A stretch of 64,000 bases of DNA, taken from assembly GCA_035647615.1 (NCBI GenBank), contig DASRND010000032.1, positions 124,001 to 188,000 of the forward strand. The letters run 5' to 3'. The notes under the pieces were generated by a model. The model saw only the letters and a list, made by a program, of their open reading frames with translations. It had not been told where the DNA came from and searched no databases. Origin of the DNA: Bacteroidales bacterium. Its GTDB lineage: Bacteria > Bacteroidota > Bacteroidia > Bacteroidales > 4484-276. Shown here piece after piece: positions 41,865 to 50,453 of the stretch (position 1 is its first letter; every line of letters begins with the position of its first letter). The translations under genes and the position numbers were made by a program.

Positions 41865-43709
41865 CTACCGCTTCACATCCCCCCTTCCACGAATCTTAAA
41901 ATCATGAATCAAATTGCTGGTGCTAATTACAACCTCGGGGAAATCAACCAACAGCCGCGGGTTTCCAATTACTCCGGGTATAAAAACTGTGTGCTGCTGG
42001 ATTGCAATTACATCGAGGCTGTCGAGAGTGTGGTCGGCGTTGGCGTCGGCGGCAGCCAGGGCGGCTCCGGTAAGCGTAAATCCAGGAATGCTATCCAGAT
42101 GCAAAGCCACCGCCAGTGCATCGGTTGAGTTGATGATGCCAAAGCTATTTTCCGATACATCAACGCGCAGATGATATACGCCGCTTGCCAGATTTTCAAA
42201 ACGGTAATAGCCGGTCGAATCTGTGACAACCGAACTGACAGCTCTTCCTGTGGCATCGCGCAGTGACATGCTCACGCCGATGGCCGGACTTTGCAGCGTG
42301 TCGTCCCATTGCGCTATTCCCGACAAGGAATAAAGATCGTGCGTGATGGCTTTGATGCACAAATCGTACGGAGAGCCTGTGTTGTGCCCGATCGGATACC
42401 AGGCTGTCGGCCAGATGTCGGGATCAGGGGCAATCCAAAAGCGTCCGGTTTCGATGTGTGGCATGGCATAGCCGGCGATGGTATCTTCGACGGCGATGGG
42501 CCACTGGTCGTCGGGGTCGTTGCTGTTATAGCAAATCTCAACATAAAAATCCTGCCCTGTCGGCAGATAAATCGTTGTGTCGAGATCGAAGGTATAATAG
42601 CCCGGCAATTCTACGTCTTGCATTTGCATCGCGCCAAGCCATCCCGAAAGGGAATCAGAAAAAGTATCGTAAACATTGATGGTGACGCTGCTGGTGGCCG
42701 AAACTACAAAAGTTCCGATTTGCGAAAGGCTGGTAGCTTTTTCGGCGCCATCGAAATGCACCAGACCGCAGCCTTTGCTGTTGCCAAAGCCGACGCCCCA
42801 GTATCCGCCAATATCGTCGTATTGATGGATGGTTGCCGTCGGATCGAATACATCTGCCTGCGGCCAGTAGCCGTTATATTTGGTAAATTGGCTATCGTTG
42901 TATGAAATGTAATAATAGCCGCCCTGTCCAAAGGAAGCGCCGTAGGTGTTGCGTACAATCCAGGCACCTGTGCCGCCGGCGGTGGTGAGCGTGTCGTTCC
43001 AGCCCACGATAACGCCGGCGTGGTTTACGGCGTGGCTGCCGCCATAAAAATAGGTGGCGTTGGTCGAATTGAGATAGTCATAACTAAAATAGAGCAAGCT
43101 CCACACCGGTCCGTATTGCAGAACGGTTTGCTTGATATATTGCGCGTCCTGTGGTGGCGGGTAGCGCGACTGGCCGATATAAAATTGCGGTGAAAACTGT
43201 GTGGGGCAATCATTGTTGCTGCTGGTACCGCCCGGATATGGGTCTTCGGTTTCGAGATAAGGCCCTGCGGCACGCGCAAAATATGCTGACGACATCCAGT
43301 GGTTGCCGTTGGTGTTGCGCGGCGGGATATATCCGTGGCAAAATTTCAGATTGTTGTCGGAAAGGTTGTATTCGCCAAAGCCAAGCATCATCAGGCGGGC
43401 TTCGATGGTGCCCATCGTTGAGTAGGCCCAGCATCCGCCCGTCGACTGACTTTTTACGGGAGTAAGCCACGCCGAGTCACGAATATCATAAACCGATGGC
43501 AAATCGCGAAGCCGCTCATAATGAAAATTTGCATATACATCGTGCGCCGGCATTTCCAGGGGTAGAATGATGCCATTGTCTTGCATCTCCTGAAGCTCTT
43601 CCGCATTGATTTTATAAGCTGTATCCGCAGGAGCTTTTTCGGGAACGGGCTGCGCCAGCAATCCTGCGGCTATTAATAAAGAAGCTATTGCTAAAAAAAT
43701 GTGCTTCAT
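41865..43709 (-). CDS. Secreted papain-family (C1) cysteine protease with C-terminal beta domains
   Basis: A 614-residue exported protein (signal peptide ending LLAQ). The C1 peptidase domain (about 70-290) has Gln88, catalytic Cys93 (GGCWAYS), His230 (AVNHAGVIVGW) and Asn254 (IVRNTYG), so it should be active. A beta domain (about 310-450) precedes a carboxypeptidase-regulatory-like fold (TDSTGYYRFENLASGVYHLRVD). A dockerin-like calcium loop DANADHTLDSLD (about 555-570) lies near the end. The C-terminus lacks a clear T9SS sorting domain. Its start overlaps the upstream FG-GAP protein gene by 4 bp, so the two are translated together. Confidence 0.88.
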   Translation of the reverse strand: MKHIFLAIASLLIAAGLLAQPVPEKAPADTAYKINAEELQEMQDNGIILPLEMPAHDVYANFHYERLRDLPSVYDIRDSAWLTPVKSQSTGGCWAYSTMGTIEARLMMLGFGEYNLSDNNLKFCHGYIPPRNTNGNHWMSSAYFARAAGPYLETEDPYPGGTSSNNDCPTQFSPQFYIGQSRYPPPQDAQYIKQTVLQYGPVWSLLYFSYDYLNSTNATYFYGGSHAVNHAGVIVGWNDTLTTAGGTGAWIVRNTYGASFGQGGYYYISYNDSQFTKYNGYWPQADVFDPTATIHQYDDIGGYWGVGFGNSKGCGLVHFDGAEKATSLSQIGTFVVSATSSVTINVYDTFSDSLSGWLGAMQMQDVELPGYYTFDLDTTIYLPTGQDFYVEICYNSNDPDDQWPIAVEDTIAGYAMPHIETGRFWIAPDPDIWPTAWYPIGHNTGSPYDLCIKAITHDLYSLSGIAQWDDTLQSPAIGVSMSLRDATGRAVSSVVTDSTGYYRFENLASGVYHLRVDVSENSFGIINSTDALAVALHLDSIPGFTLTGAALAAADANADHTLDSLDVIAIQQHTVFIPGVIGNPRLLVDFPEVVISTSNLIHDFKIRGRGDVKR

Positions 43710-46018
43710 CGGTGTTGAATTACAATTTTAAAAACCATTTGTTGTGGCCTTTCACCAGCAGGTTTCAGCGAAAGCTGTAAAAGATATATACCTTCGGGAA
43801 TGCCGGCCATGGAGAGACTACTGCCTGGGTTTTGAATTTCCATCACTTTTCTTCCAAATAAGTCTGTCAAAATCGCTGTGTTTATTGCCGGGGCTATTTG
43901 ATCATTAATTATGATGTTTATCCGGTCGTCGGCGGGGTTGGGAGAAACGGTAATGAAAGGCTTCGCGGCAGATTGCTCATCAATTGCAGCAGGCGGCGCT
44001 GTCGTGCCTTTAAAATAAGTGAGTCCGCCGGAATAGTTGCCAACGATCATGTCGGGATAAGCATCGTCGTCGAGGTGCGCAATGGCCACAGCGCTGCGCA
44101 GCCCTTCGTCGATCCACAAATAATTCTGCATCTCCAGGTGGTATTTCCCGAAAGGGTCTTCGTCTATACGATCATAAAAATAGATTTCTCCAAATTCGGA
44201 GCCTACAAACAGATAAGTGGTTCCGGAGGCATCGCGGTAAAAATGTGGAACGCTATAACCAAAAATGCTTAGATTCGGGTTGGTAACATTCACGCCTCCG
44301 AGGCTGTCGGTGATGTGCACAAAATTTGGTGCAGCAGCCGTACCCTGATTTTGATAAAAAGAAATTCTGCCATCTCTTTTTCCGATTATCAAATCCTTGC
44401 GGCCGTCCTTATCCAGATCGAAAAGCTGAGGAGCGCTGTAAGCGCCTACGTCAATCTGCTGATAGAAGGTATCGGCCAATTCAAAGTGTGCATTTTGGCC
44501 TTGCGCGGCAATGTTGACGTAATAAAACAGGGTTCCTTCGGCATTGCCCACGAGCATATCCTCGTTACCGTCGCCGTCCAGGTCGGCAAAGGCTGGCACA
44601 GCGGCAAAAGGAGCTTTTCCGCCGGGAGTGGCAGCTGCAGGAAGTTCTACAAAGTGGCGGTCGACCAGCCGGAAAGAAGGTTCGGTAGTAGTGCCGGTGT
44701 TCACCAGCAACGCCAGTTGTGCGCGGTAATCGCAATAAAGATTCAAACCGAGGCCGTAGTAGGTGCTGTCGAGATAGCCGAAGTTGCCCACCATGATGTC
44801 CATCAGCCCGTCGTTATTATAATCGAAGAAAGCAGGGTAGGCGCCCGCGCCAAAGTCGAGCATCTGATCTTGCAAAAAGTCGGTTTGTATTAATTCAAAA
44901 TCCGGCTGATTGGTCTGGCCTTTATTTTCATAAAGCCACACATTGTTGTGATACTGCGATTTTACCAGGCTGGGATCGAATGGTGAAACGATCAGATCCT
45001 TTACTCCATCGTTGTTCACATCCAGATAACTCATCACTGGAAACGACCAAAGATGGATGGGTACGTCGTAATCAGGAAAGCTAAAAGTATGACTTGTCAT
45101 CAGCGGAAGCTCCGGTGTGCCGCCATTGATGAGCAGTGCAGGCGCTGGGTAATCTACGTCGCCCAGCAGCAGGTCGGGCAGGCCGTCGCCATTATTATCA
45201 AAAATAAGGAAAGTGGAGCCGGTGTGTTTGGGTTCTGAGTTAGGCCAAATCCACTTTCTTTCGCCAAAACAAGTGTCGAGGTAGATCACGTTGGATTCTT
45301 CGCTTTCGGCAAAGCGGCCCCAGCAGCGGTTGGTACGTCTGAAGATCAGCGAGTCGGGGGTTCCGTATCTTTCCATCGATTCGTTGAGGTGCATCTCCAC
45401 AAACGCTCCCAGCCCCCAAAAGGTGAGAATATCCAGGTCGCCGTCGCCGTCTAAATCGACGATGGCGGGAAAGTCGGCGTAGGTCACCAACACATTCACA
45501 TAGCCGTTGCCCTGAAATGATTTCAGATAAGGATATACCACGCGCTCAAACAGCGCAGAGGTGTCGCCGGTGTTGCGATAAACCTGTATGCCGGCGTAGC
45601 TTTTGGAATAGGCAAAGATGTCGTTTCGCCCGTCGCCATTGTAATCGGCAAAGATCACCCAGTCGTCGAAATGGGGCAGCCTGCGGGCGAGCGATGGTGC
45701 AAAAACATAATTCGTTTGTCCGGCGCTGCCTTCATTTTTGTAGGTAAGCGTGCGGTTGCCGTGCCGGTCGAAGACAACAAGTTCGGGTTTGCCATCACCG
45801 TCGAGGTCGATTTCACCAAACTGGCAAGCGTTCATTCCACCTGCCCAGGCGGCTTCCAGCCGTTGCCCAAGGCTGTCGGTAACGGTGATGCTTTGTTTTT
45901 TTTGAAAACCAAAGGGCAACACATACTGGCTTTGTGCAGGCATCGCTGAAAGCAGGCAGCAGGCGCAAACCAGCACAAAAGCCTTGATAGATTTTGATAT
46001 TAAAAATTTGATCGACAT
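43706..46018 (-). CDS. FG-GAP/VCBS repeat protein with T9SS sorting domain
   Basis: A 770-residue exported protein (signal ending SAMPAQS). Repeated calcium-loop motifs such as DLDGDGKPELVV, DYNGDGRNDIFA, DLDGDGDLDILT, DNNGDGLPDLLL and DLDKDGRKDLII point to a beta-propeller of integrin-like FG-GAP repeats. The end, from VSPNPADDRINI through GIYLLQLSL, is a type A T9SS C-terminal sorting domain. The protein is thus probably carried across the outer membrane and attached to the surface. It may bind a ligand or hold the cotranslated protease. A promoter lies directly before it. Confidence 0.88.
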   Translation of the reverse strand: MSIKFLISKSIKAFVLVCACCLLSAMPAQSQYVLPFGFQKKQSITVTDSLGQRLEAAWAGGMNACQFGEIDLDGDGKPELVVFDRHGNRTLTYKNEGSAGQTNYVFAPSLARRLPHFDDWVIFADYNGDGRNDIFAYSKSYAGIQVYRNTGDTSALFERVVYPYLKSFQGNGYVNVLVTYADFPAIVDLDGDGDLDILTFWGLGAFVEMHLNESMERYGTPDSLIFRRTNRCWGRFAESEESNVIYLDTCFGERKWIWPNSEPKHTGSTFLIFDNNGDGLPDLLLGDVDYPAPALLINGGTPELPLMTSHTFSFPDYDVPIHLWSFPVMSYLDVNNDGVKDLIVSPFDPSLVKSQYHNNVWLYENKGQTNQPDFELIQTDFLQDQMLDFGAGAYPAFFDYNNDGLMDIMVGNFGYLDSTYYGLGLNLYCDYRAQLALLVNTGTTTEPSFRLVDRHFVELPAAATPGGKAPFAAVPAFADLDGDGNEDMLVGNAEGTLFYYVNIAAQGQNAHFELADTFYQQIDVGAYSAPQLFDLDKDGRKDLIIGKRDGRISFYQNQGTAAAPNFVHITDSLGGVNVTNPNLSIFGYSVPHFYRDASGTTYLFVGSEFGEIYFYDRIDEDPFGKYHLEMQNYLWIDEGLRSAVAIAHLDDDAYPDMIVGNYSGGLTYFKGTTAPPAAIDEQSAAKPFITVSPNPADDRINIIINDQIAPAINTAILTDLFGRKVMEIQNPGSSLSMAGIPEGIYLLQLSLKPAGERPQQMVFKIVIQHR

Positions 46019-46022
46019 CGCG

Positions 46023-46050
46023 CAAAGATAATTTTATTGGAAACAGCCAA
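46023..46050 (-). promoter_or_regulatory. Promoter of the FG-GAP/protease operon
   Basis: On the minus strand, TTG (46050-46048), a 17-bp spacer and TATCTTTG (46030-46023) form a full Bacteroidota promoter. The -7 box ends only 5 bp before the ATG at 46018, so the transcript would be leaderless or nearly so. Confidence 0.65.
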
Positions 46051-46084
46051 AGAGGTTTTTTAAATGACCCTCAGGGATTGTTGT

Positions 46085-46092
46085 TATCTTTG
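46085..46092 (+). promoter_or_regulatory. Putative -7 promoter element of the divergent T9SS gene
   Basis: TATCTTTG matches TAnnTTTG, 29 bp before ATG 46121. It makes ATG 46064 impossible as a start on this transcript. Confidence 0.6.
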
Positions 46093-46120
46093 TTTTTTAA
46101 CAAAAAAGCAATTGCTTGTG

Positions 46121-47506
46121 ATGAGAAACTTCTTTCTGTTTTTTCTATTAATAGCTGGTCTAACTCTATCATCCGTTGTCGATGCTCAAAATCCTCCTCC
46201 TTACGCTCATCCTGAAAACACTGTTGGTCAAGCCAAATTTGTGAACGATTCGACGCACTATTTTTATGGAAATGCCTTTGGTCAGGAGTGGTTCCTGGGC
46301 AGGATTTTTCGTGTGGAGCAGATCAACAATGCAGGCAATGTTGCGGCTTCCGCCGAATATGTTTACGACACGCTGCGCTACCAATGGTACAAGCAAAGCC
46401 GCTTTGAGGCAACATATACCAACGACACGCTTTATCGTAGCTTGTTTACTTACGTGCGCCGCTGGCCGGGCGATGAATGGCTGCTGAGCGATTCGATAGC
46501 TTTTGATGCCAATGGTAAGCCGCGGATAAGCTGGCTGAAAGGGTGGGATGAAGTTAAGCAGAAATTTGTCAGGGGCCAGCGCACCGAAACGCTTTACGAC
46601 GAGAAACAGCGCCCGCACCAGGTCTGGGTTCAGGCCTACGATACCGTTACCGGGAATTGGACCAAAGATTATTATTTGCAAATAGATTACAACCTGCATG
46701 GCCTGGATTCGCTCCGTCATTATCACCGATGGCACGCGCAGCAGCAGCAATGGATCGATAGTTTGCGCATCATTACCACCTACGACGAAAATCTACATTT
46801 AGACCAGATCATTCACCAGCTTTACGAAAATACCTGGATCAACTTTCAGCGATACGACTATTTTTTTGATGCAAATGACCGCATCAGTAAGCTGTATCAA
46901 TACGAATATGATGAAGTGCAGCAAAGCTGGAAGTACAAATATTTCACAAGCTATATTTACAGCCCTGGCCAGCAGGAGCGCATCCAGCAACTGTGGGACG
47001 GCAGCGAGTGGCTTAACCGGTCGAAAGTTACCACCATTTATCAGCAGGAGTTGCCCGGCGAAGTTTTCACCTATTACTGGTCGTACAGTGCCAACCAATG
47101 GGCCACCGCCAGCCTTGCCGTTTCCGAATACGACACCGCCGACAACAAAACATTGTACACTTTTTATTCGTGGGATGAGTACAACTTGAAGTGGCGTAAT
47201 TTTTACAAACAGCAGTTTTTCTGGTCATGGTTTACGCCGCAGGCTATCAAGGAGCCTCCTGTTGCCCGTTTCCGGGTTTTCCCCAATCCGGCGGTAAACA
47301 TTATCACGTTGCAAATGGTTGGAAACACAACGGAAAGAAAGCCTTGCCTTATGACAATTTTTTCGGCTAACGGCAGGCTGGTGATGCAGCAAGAGGTGTT
47401 GGATAACCAGATGCAAATAGACATTTCAGCGCTGCCAGCCGGACATTATCTGCTTTCCATTGCCGGCGAAAAAGGAACAGGAGCCGTTATTTTTATCAAA
47501 AGATAA
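46121..47506 (+). CDS. Secreted protein with T9SS sorting domain, function unknown
   Basis: The frame is open from 46064, but the promoter at 46085 and a signal peptide (FFLLIAGLTLSSVVDAQ) support ATG 46121 (461 residues). The body consists of repeated Tyr/Trp-rich strands of about 25-30 residues (for example TLYDEKQRPHQVWVQAYDT, ITTYDENLHLDQIIHQLYEN) resembling YD-like repeats. The last 75 residues, from FRVFPNPAVNIITLQM to LPAGHYLLSIAG, are a type A T9SS sorting domain. It is expected on the cell surface or in the medium. No enzyme motif was found. Confidence 0.8.
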   Translation: MRNFFLFFLLIAGLTLSSVVDAQNPPPYAHPENTVGQAKFVNDSTHYFYGNAFGQEWFLGRIFRVEQINNAGNVAASAEYVYDTLRYQWYKQSRFEATYTNDTLYRSLFTYVRRWPGDEWLLSDSIAFDANGKPRISWLKGWDEVKQKFVRGQRTETLYDEKQRPHQVWVQAYDTVTGNWTKDYYLQIDYNLHGLDSLRHYHRWHAQQQQWIDSLRIITTYDENLHLDQIIHQLYENTWINFQRYDYFFDANDRISKLYQYEYDEVQQSWKYKYFTSYIYSPGQQERIQQLWDGSEWLNRSKVTTIYQQELPGEVFTYYWSYSANQWATASLAVSEYDTADNKTLYTFYSWDEYNLKWRNFYKQQFFWSWFTPQAIKEPPVARFRVFPNPAVNIITLQMVGNTTERKPCLMTIFSANGRLVMQQEVLDNQMQIDISALPAGHYLLSIAGEKGTGAVIFIKR

Positions 47507-47546
47507 ATCAGATCATTTTATTAATAAAGAAAACAACCCAAAAAAG

Positions 47547-48707
47547 ATGGCCAAAATATTAGTGATTGACGACGAACGCAGCATCCGCAACACGTTGCGC
47601 GATATTCTGGAATACGAAAATTACAAAGTTGATGACGCCGAGAATGGCATAGAAGGTTTGAAGCTGGTCAACAGCCGCAAGTACGACGTGATTCTGCTCG
47701 ACATCAAGATGCCCCAGATGGACGGCCTGGAAGTACTCGACCACATCATGAAAATTACCGACACGCCGGTGGTGATGATCTCCGGGCACGGTACCATCGA
47801 AACGGCTGTGGACGCCATCAAGAAAGGAGCTTACGACTATATTGCCAAGCCGCTCGACCTCAACCGGCTGCTCATCACTATCCGCAATGCGCTGGATAAA
47901 TCTACATTGATAAAAGAAACCAAGACGCTGAAGCAGGAAACGGCGCAGACCTGGGAAATGATTGGCCAGTCGGATGCGATGATGCAGGTAAAAGAGCTGA
48001 TTGACCGCGTGGCGCCCACCAACGCGCGGGTGTTGATACAAGGCAGCAACGGTACGGGTAAAGAGCTGGTGGCGCAATGGCTGCACCACAAAAGTCAACG
48101 TGCACAGGCGCCCTTTATCGAAGTCAATTGCGCAGCCATCCCAAGCGAACTCATCGAGAGCCAGCTTTTTGGCCATGAAAAGGGTTCGTTTACTTCGGCC
48201 ATCAAACAACGCAAAGGTGATTTTGAGCTGGCGCATGGAGGCACGCTTTTCCTCGACGAGATCGGCGACATGAGCGTCTCGGCACAAGCCAAGGTGCTGC
48301 GGGCACTGCAGGAAAACAAGATAACACGCGTGGGCGGCGAAAAAGAGATTGTTGTGGACGTGCGGATCATTGCTGCCACCAACAAACACCTGAGTGAAGA
48401 GATAGAGCAGGGGCGCTTTCGCGAAGACCTCTATCACCGGCTAAGTGTAATCATCATCGAGGTGCCCGATCTGAGTCAGCGCCATGGTGACATCCCGCTG
48501 CTGGCGCAGCATTTTATGGAAGAGGTAGCACCAAAAATGGGAAGGGCACCTTTGGCCTTTTCGGCTGAAGCCATGGAAGAACTTGAAAACTACAACTGGA
48601 CGGGCAACGTGCGGGAACTGCGCAATGTGGTGGAACGGCTGGCCATCCTCTGCGACAAAGAGGTGACAGCGGAAGATGTGAGCCGCTACGTGCATCCGCT
48701 GGGATAG
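47547..48707 (+). CDS. NtrC-like response regulator/AAA+ protein without DNA-binding domain
   Basis: The frame is open from 47460 inside the previous gene; ATG 47547 (MAKILVIDDERSIR, 386 residues) is the natural start. The receiver has Asp52 (LLDIKMPQMDG). The AAA+ domain (about 150-375) has Walker A GSNGTGKE, Walker B TLFLDEIGDMS and GRFREDLYHRLSV. The loop that contacts sigma-54 reads GSFTSA (213-218) instead of GAFTGA. The protein ends at VSRYVHPLG, right after the AAA+ lid, so the usual Fis-type helix-turn-helix is absent. Whether it activates sigma-54 promoters is doubtful; similar short forms occur elsewhere in Bacteroidota. Confidence 0.9.
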   Translation: MAKILVIDDERSIRNTLRDILEYENYKVDDAENGIEGLKLVNSRKYDVILLDIKMPQMDGLEVLDHIMKITDTPVVMISGHGTIETAVDAIKKGAYDYIAKPLDLNRLLITIRNALDKSTLIKETKTLKQETAQTWEMIGQSDAMMQVKELIDRVAPTNARVLIQGSNGTGKELVAQWLHHKSQRAQAPFIEVNCAAIPSELIESQLFGHEKGSFTSAIKQRKGDFELAHGGTLFLDEIGDMSVSAQAKVLRALQENKITRVGGEKEIVVDVRIIAATNKHLSEEIEQGRFREDLYHRLSVIIIEVPDLSQRHGDIPLLAQHFMEEVAPKMGRAPLAFSAEAMEELENYNWTGNVRELRNVVERLAILCDKEVTAEDVSRYVHPLG

Positions 48708-49044
48708 TTTCTTTAAATTTCAAATACCAAATGCCTAATAAATCCACGGATGTGTTCAGCTTAGGCTGCGGCGGCTGCGGTGGCTGAGCTTGTCGAAGCC
48801 AGCTTGTCGAAGCCTGCCTAATTTGAATATATTTTTGCAGGCTGTGCCTGCTTTTTCCATTTTGTGGACAGGCACAGCCTGTAAAAATAAAGCGGACGAG
48901 GTACAACCTCGTCCAAACGCTGGCGTTTATCTCTGACTTTCGAGCGTCCAAAGGACCTCGAAACGTCAAAAGAAAAGTTACCGACTTTCGTAAAGTTTTA
49001 GGACAGGAGGGCGAAACGTCAAATAATCATGTTTTCATTTTTTC
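48708..49044. repeat. Intergenic composite of palindromic repeats
   Basis: No gene is seen. Three inverted repeats lie in series: 13-bp perfect arms at 48838-48850 and 48869-48881 (CAGGCTGTGCCTG type), 9-bp perfect arms at 48894-48902 and 48906-48914 (GGACGAGGT type), and the TTTCGAGCGTCC...GGACCTCGAAACGTC hairpin near 48938-48967. Upstream, 48755-48820 repeats TTCAGCTTAGGCTG and GCTTGTCGAAGCC. A related set lies at 58152-58412. Confidence 0.75.
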
Positions 49045-49052
49045 TACTTTTG
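49045..49052 (+). promoter_or_regulatory. Putative -7 promoter element of smpB
   Basis: TACTTTTG matches TAnnTTTG and lies 9 bp before ATG 49062, giving a very short leader. It supports that start over the upstream ATG at 49029. Confidence 0.6.
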
Positions 49053-49061
49053 CAGCTTGTT

Positions 49062-49508
49062 ATGGCAAACATTATCGAGATAAAAAATAAAAAAGCTTCT
49101 TACCAATATTTTCTGGTGGAGGAGCTTACCGCTGGCATGCAGCTTACGGGTACCGAGATAAAATCGATACGCCTGGGCAGAGCCAACATCGGCGACGCGT
49201 TTTGCGCTTTCAAAGGTGACGAGCTGTTTGTGAAAGATATGCATGTGGCCGTTTATACTTTCGGAAGCATTTACAACCACGAGCCTAAGCGCGACCGCAA
49301 GCTGCTGCTCAACCGCCGTGAGCTGAAGAAATTAGCTACCAAAGTAAACGAGAAAGGTTTTACCATCATCCCGGTGTTGTTGTTTGTAAACGAAAAAGGC
49401 CTGGCCAAGCTCAATATCGCGCTGGCACGCGGAAAACATTATTACGACAAACGCGAGACCATCAAAAGGAAAGATGTGGAGCGCGACATGGACAGAGCCG
49501 GGATGTAA
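49062..49508 (+). CDS. smpB: tmRNA-binding protein SmpB
   Basis: A 148-residue SmpB, the usual length. The open frame begins at 49029, but that ATG lies before the promoter. Conserved sequences include EIKNKKASYQYFLVEELTAG, GTEIKSIRLGRANIGDAF, HEPKRDRKLLLNRRE and ALARGKHYYDKRET near the end. SmpB binds tmRNA and brings it to stalled ribosomes for rescue. The tmRNA gene was not seen in this window. Confidence 0.95.
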   Translation: MANIIEIKNKKASYQYFLVEELTAGMQLTGTEIKSIRLGRANIGDAFCAFKGDELFVKDMHVAVYTFGSIYNHEPKRDRKLLLNRRELKKLATKVNEKGFTIIPVLLFVNEKGLAKLNIALARGKHYYDKRETIKRKDVERDMDRAGM

Positions 49509-49592
49509 TTTTATTTTTGGAATGGGTAAACAGAAACAAGTGTTTTTGAGTTATTAATCCAATTGTTCCAAATTTTTATTAGAAAAGAAATT

Positions 49593-50135
49593 ATGAAAAA
49601 GATATTTTCAGTTTTATTAATCGGCACGCTCTTGTTTGCTTACGGTACGCTACAAGCACAGCAGGAAGCCACGATAAAATGGTACACCATGGAGGAGGCC
49701 ATCGCGCTGAACAAGAAAGAGCAGAAGAAATTCTTTGTCGATCTCTACACCGATTGGTGCGGCTGGTGCAAGAAGATGGATTCCAATACTTTTTCCGATC
49801 CGGTGATAGCCAAATATATGAACGAAAATTTCTGGCCCGTAAAATTTGATGCCGAAGGCAGCGACCCTGTCACCGTAAACGGCCAGACCTTCGTAAATCC
49901 AAACCCCGACAAAAAGCGCTCGGCACACCAACTGGCCATAGCTTTGCTCAATGGAAAGATGTCGTACCCGTCGTTTGCCTTTTTGGATCAGGAGACAAGA
50001 CTTATCACCATACTGCCCGGCTACAACACGCCCGAAAAGATCGAACCCGTGCTTCACTTCATTGTTGAAGAGGCCTATAAGAATGAGTCGTTTCAGGATT
50101 TCCAGGTATCCTTTAAAGGGAGTTTTAATAAATAG
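49593..50135 (+). CDS. Exported thioredoxin-like protein
   Basis: The frame is open from 49563; ATG 49593 gives a signal peptide (MKKIFSVLLIGTLLFAYGTLQAQ) and a 180-residue product. The thioredoxin-fold active site is WCGWCKKM near residue 52-59, with a cis-Pro region in MSYPSFAFLDQ. It would act in the periplasm on disulfides. The redox pair and the DUF255-like preceding helix (FFVDLYTDWCGWCKKMDSNT) are typical of thioredoxin_7-type proteins. It appears monocistronic. Confidence 0.85.
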   Translation: MKKIFSVLLIGTLLFAYGTLQAQQEATIKWYTMEEAIALNKKEQKKFFVDLYTDWCGWCKKMDSNTFSDPVIAKYMNENFWPVKFDAEGSDPVTVNGQTFVNPNPDKKRSAHQLAIALLNGKMSYPSFAFLDQETRLITILPGYNTPEKIEPVLHFIVEEAYKNESFQDFQVSFKGSFNK

Positions 50136-50453
50136 GCAAGGCGCATGGCGCAGAGTGCAGTCGGCAGTTCACAGCCCAAAGTAAGCATTTCGTAGTAAGT
50201 AAATCCACTACTCGGTGGGATGCAATCCTCGACCGAAGGGAGAGGATGGCAACCCAAATCTTCCCGCTAAGACATTGTGTTTAAATATTTTTGAGTAATC
50301 CTATCATCAGGGCTGGCATCCCTCGCGTGGCTCACAACTCACGCCCATTTCTCACCTATCATCTCTGTTTGCTGCCGCCTGAGAACTGAAGACTTTTTCT
50401 TTTCATTTCTGTATTAATATTAGTTTAGTGGATCGTAAATAAAATACAAGCTG
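50136..50453. repeat. Intergenic region with repeat palindromes
   Basis: No gene is seen. The left end repeats GGCAAGGCGCATGGCGCAGAG, as at 35-105. At 50217-50230 and 50242-50255 the words GGGATGCAATCCTC and GAGGATGGCAACCC form an inverted repeat with two mismatches. This resembles the palindrome at 40966-40995. A third GGCTGGCATCCCTC word lies near 50312. Confidence 0.55.

Noticed and set aside
47559-48437. 292-codon minus-strand ORF opposite the NtrC-like gene
   Set aside because: Antisense shadow; the plus-strand frame holds the receiver and AAA+ motifs.
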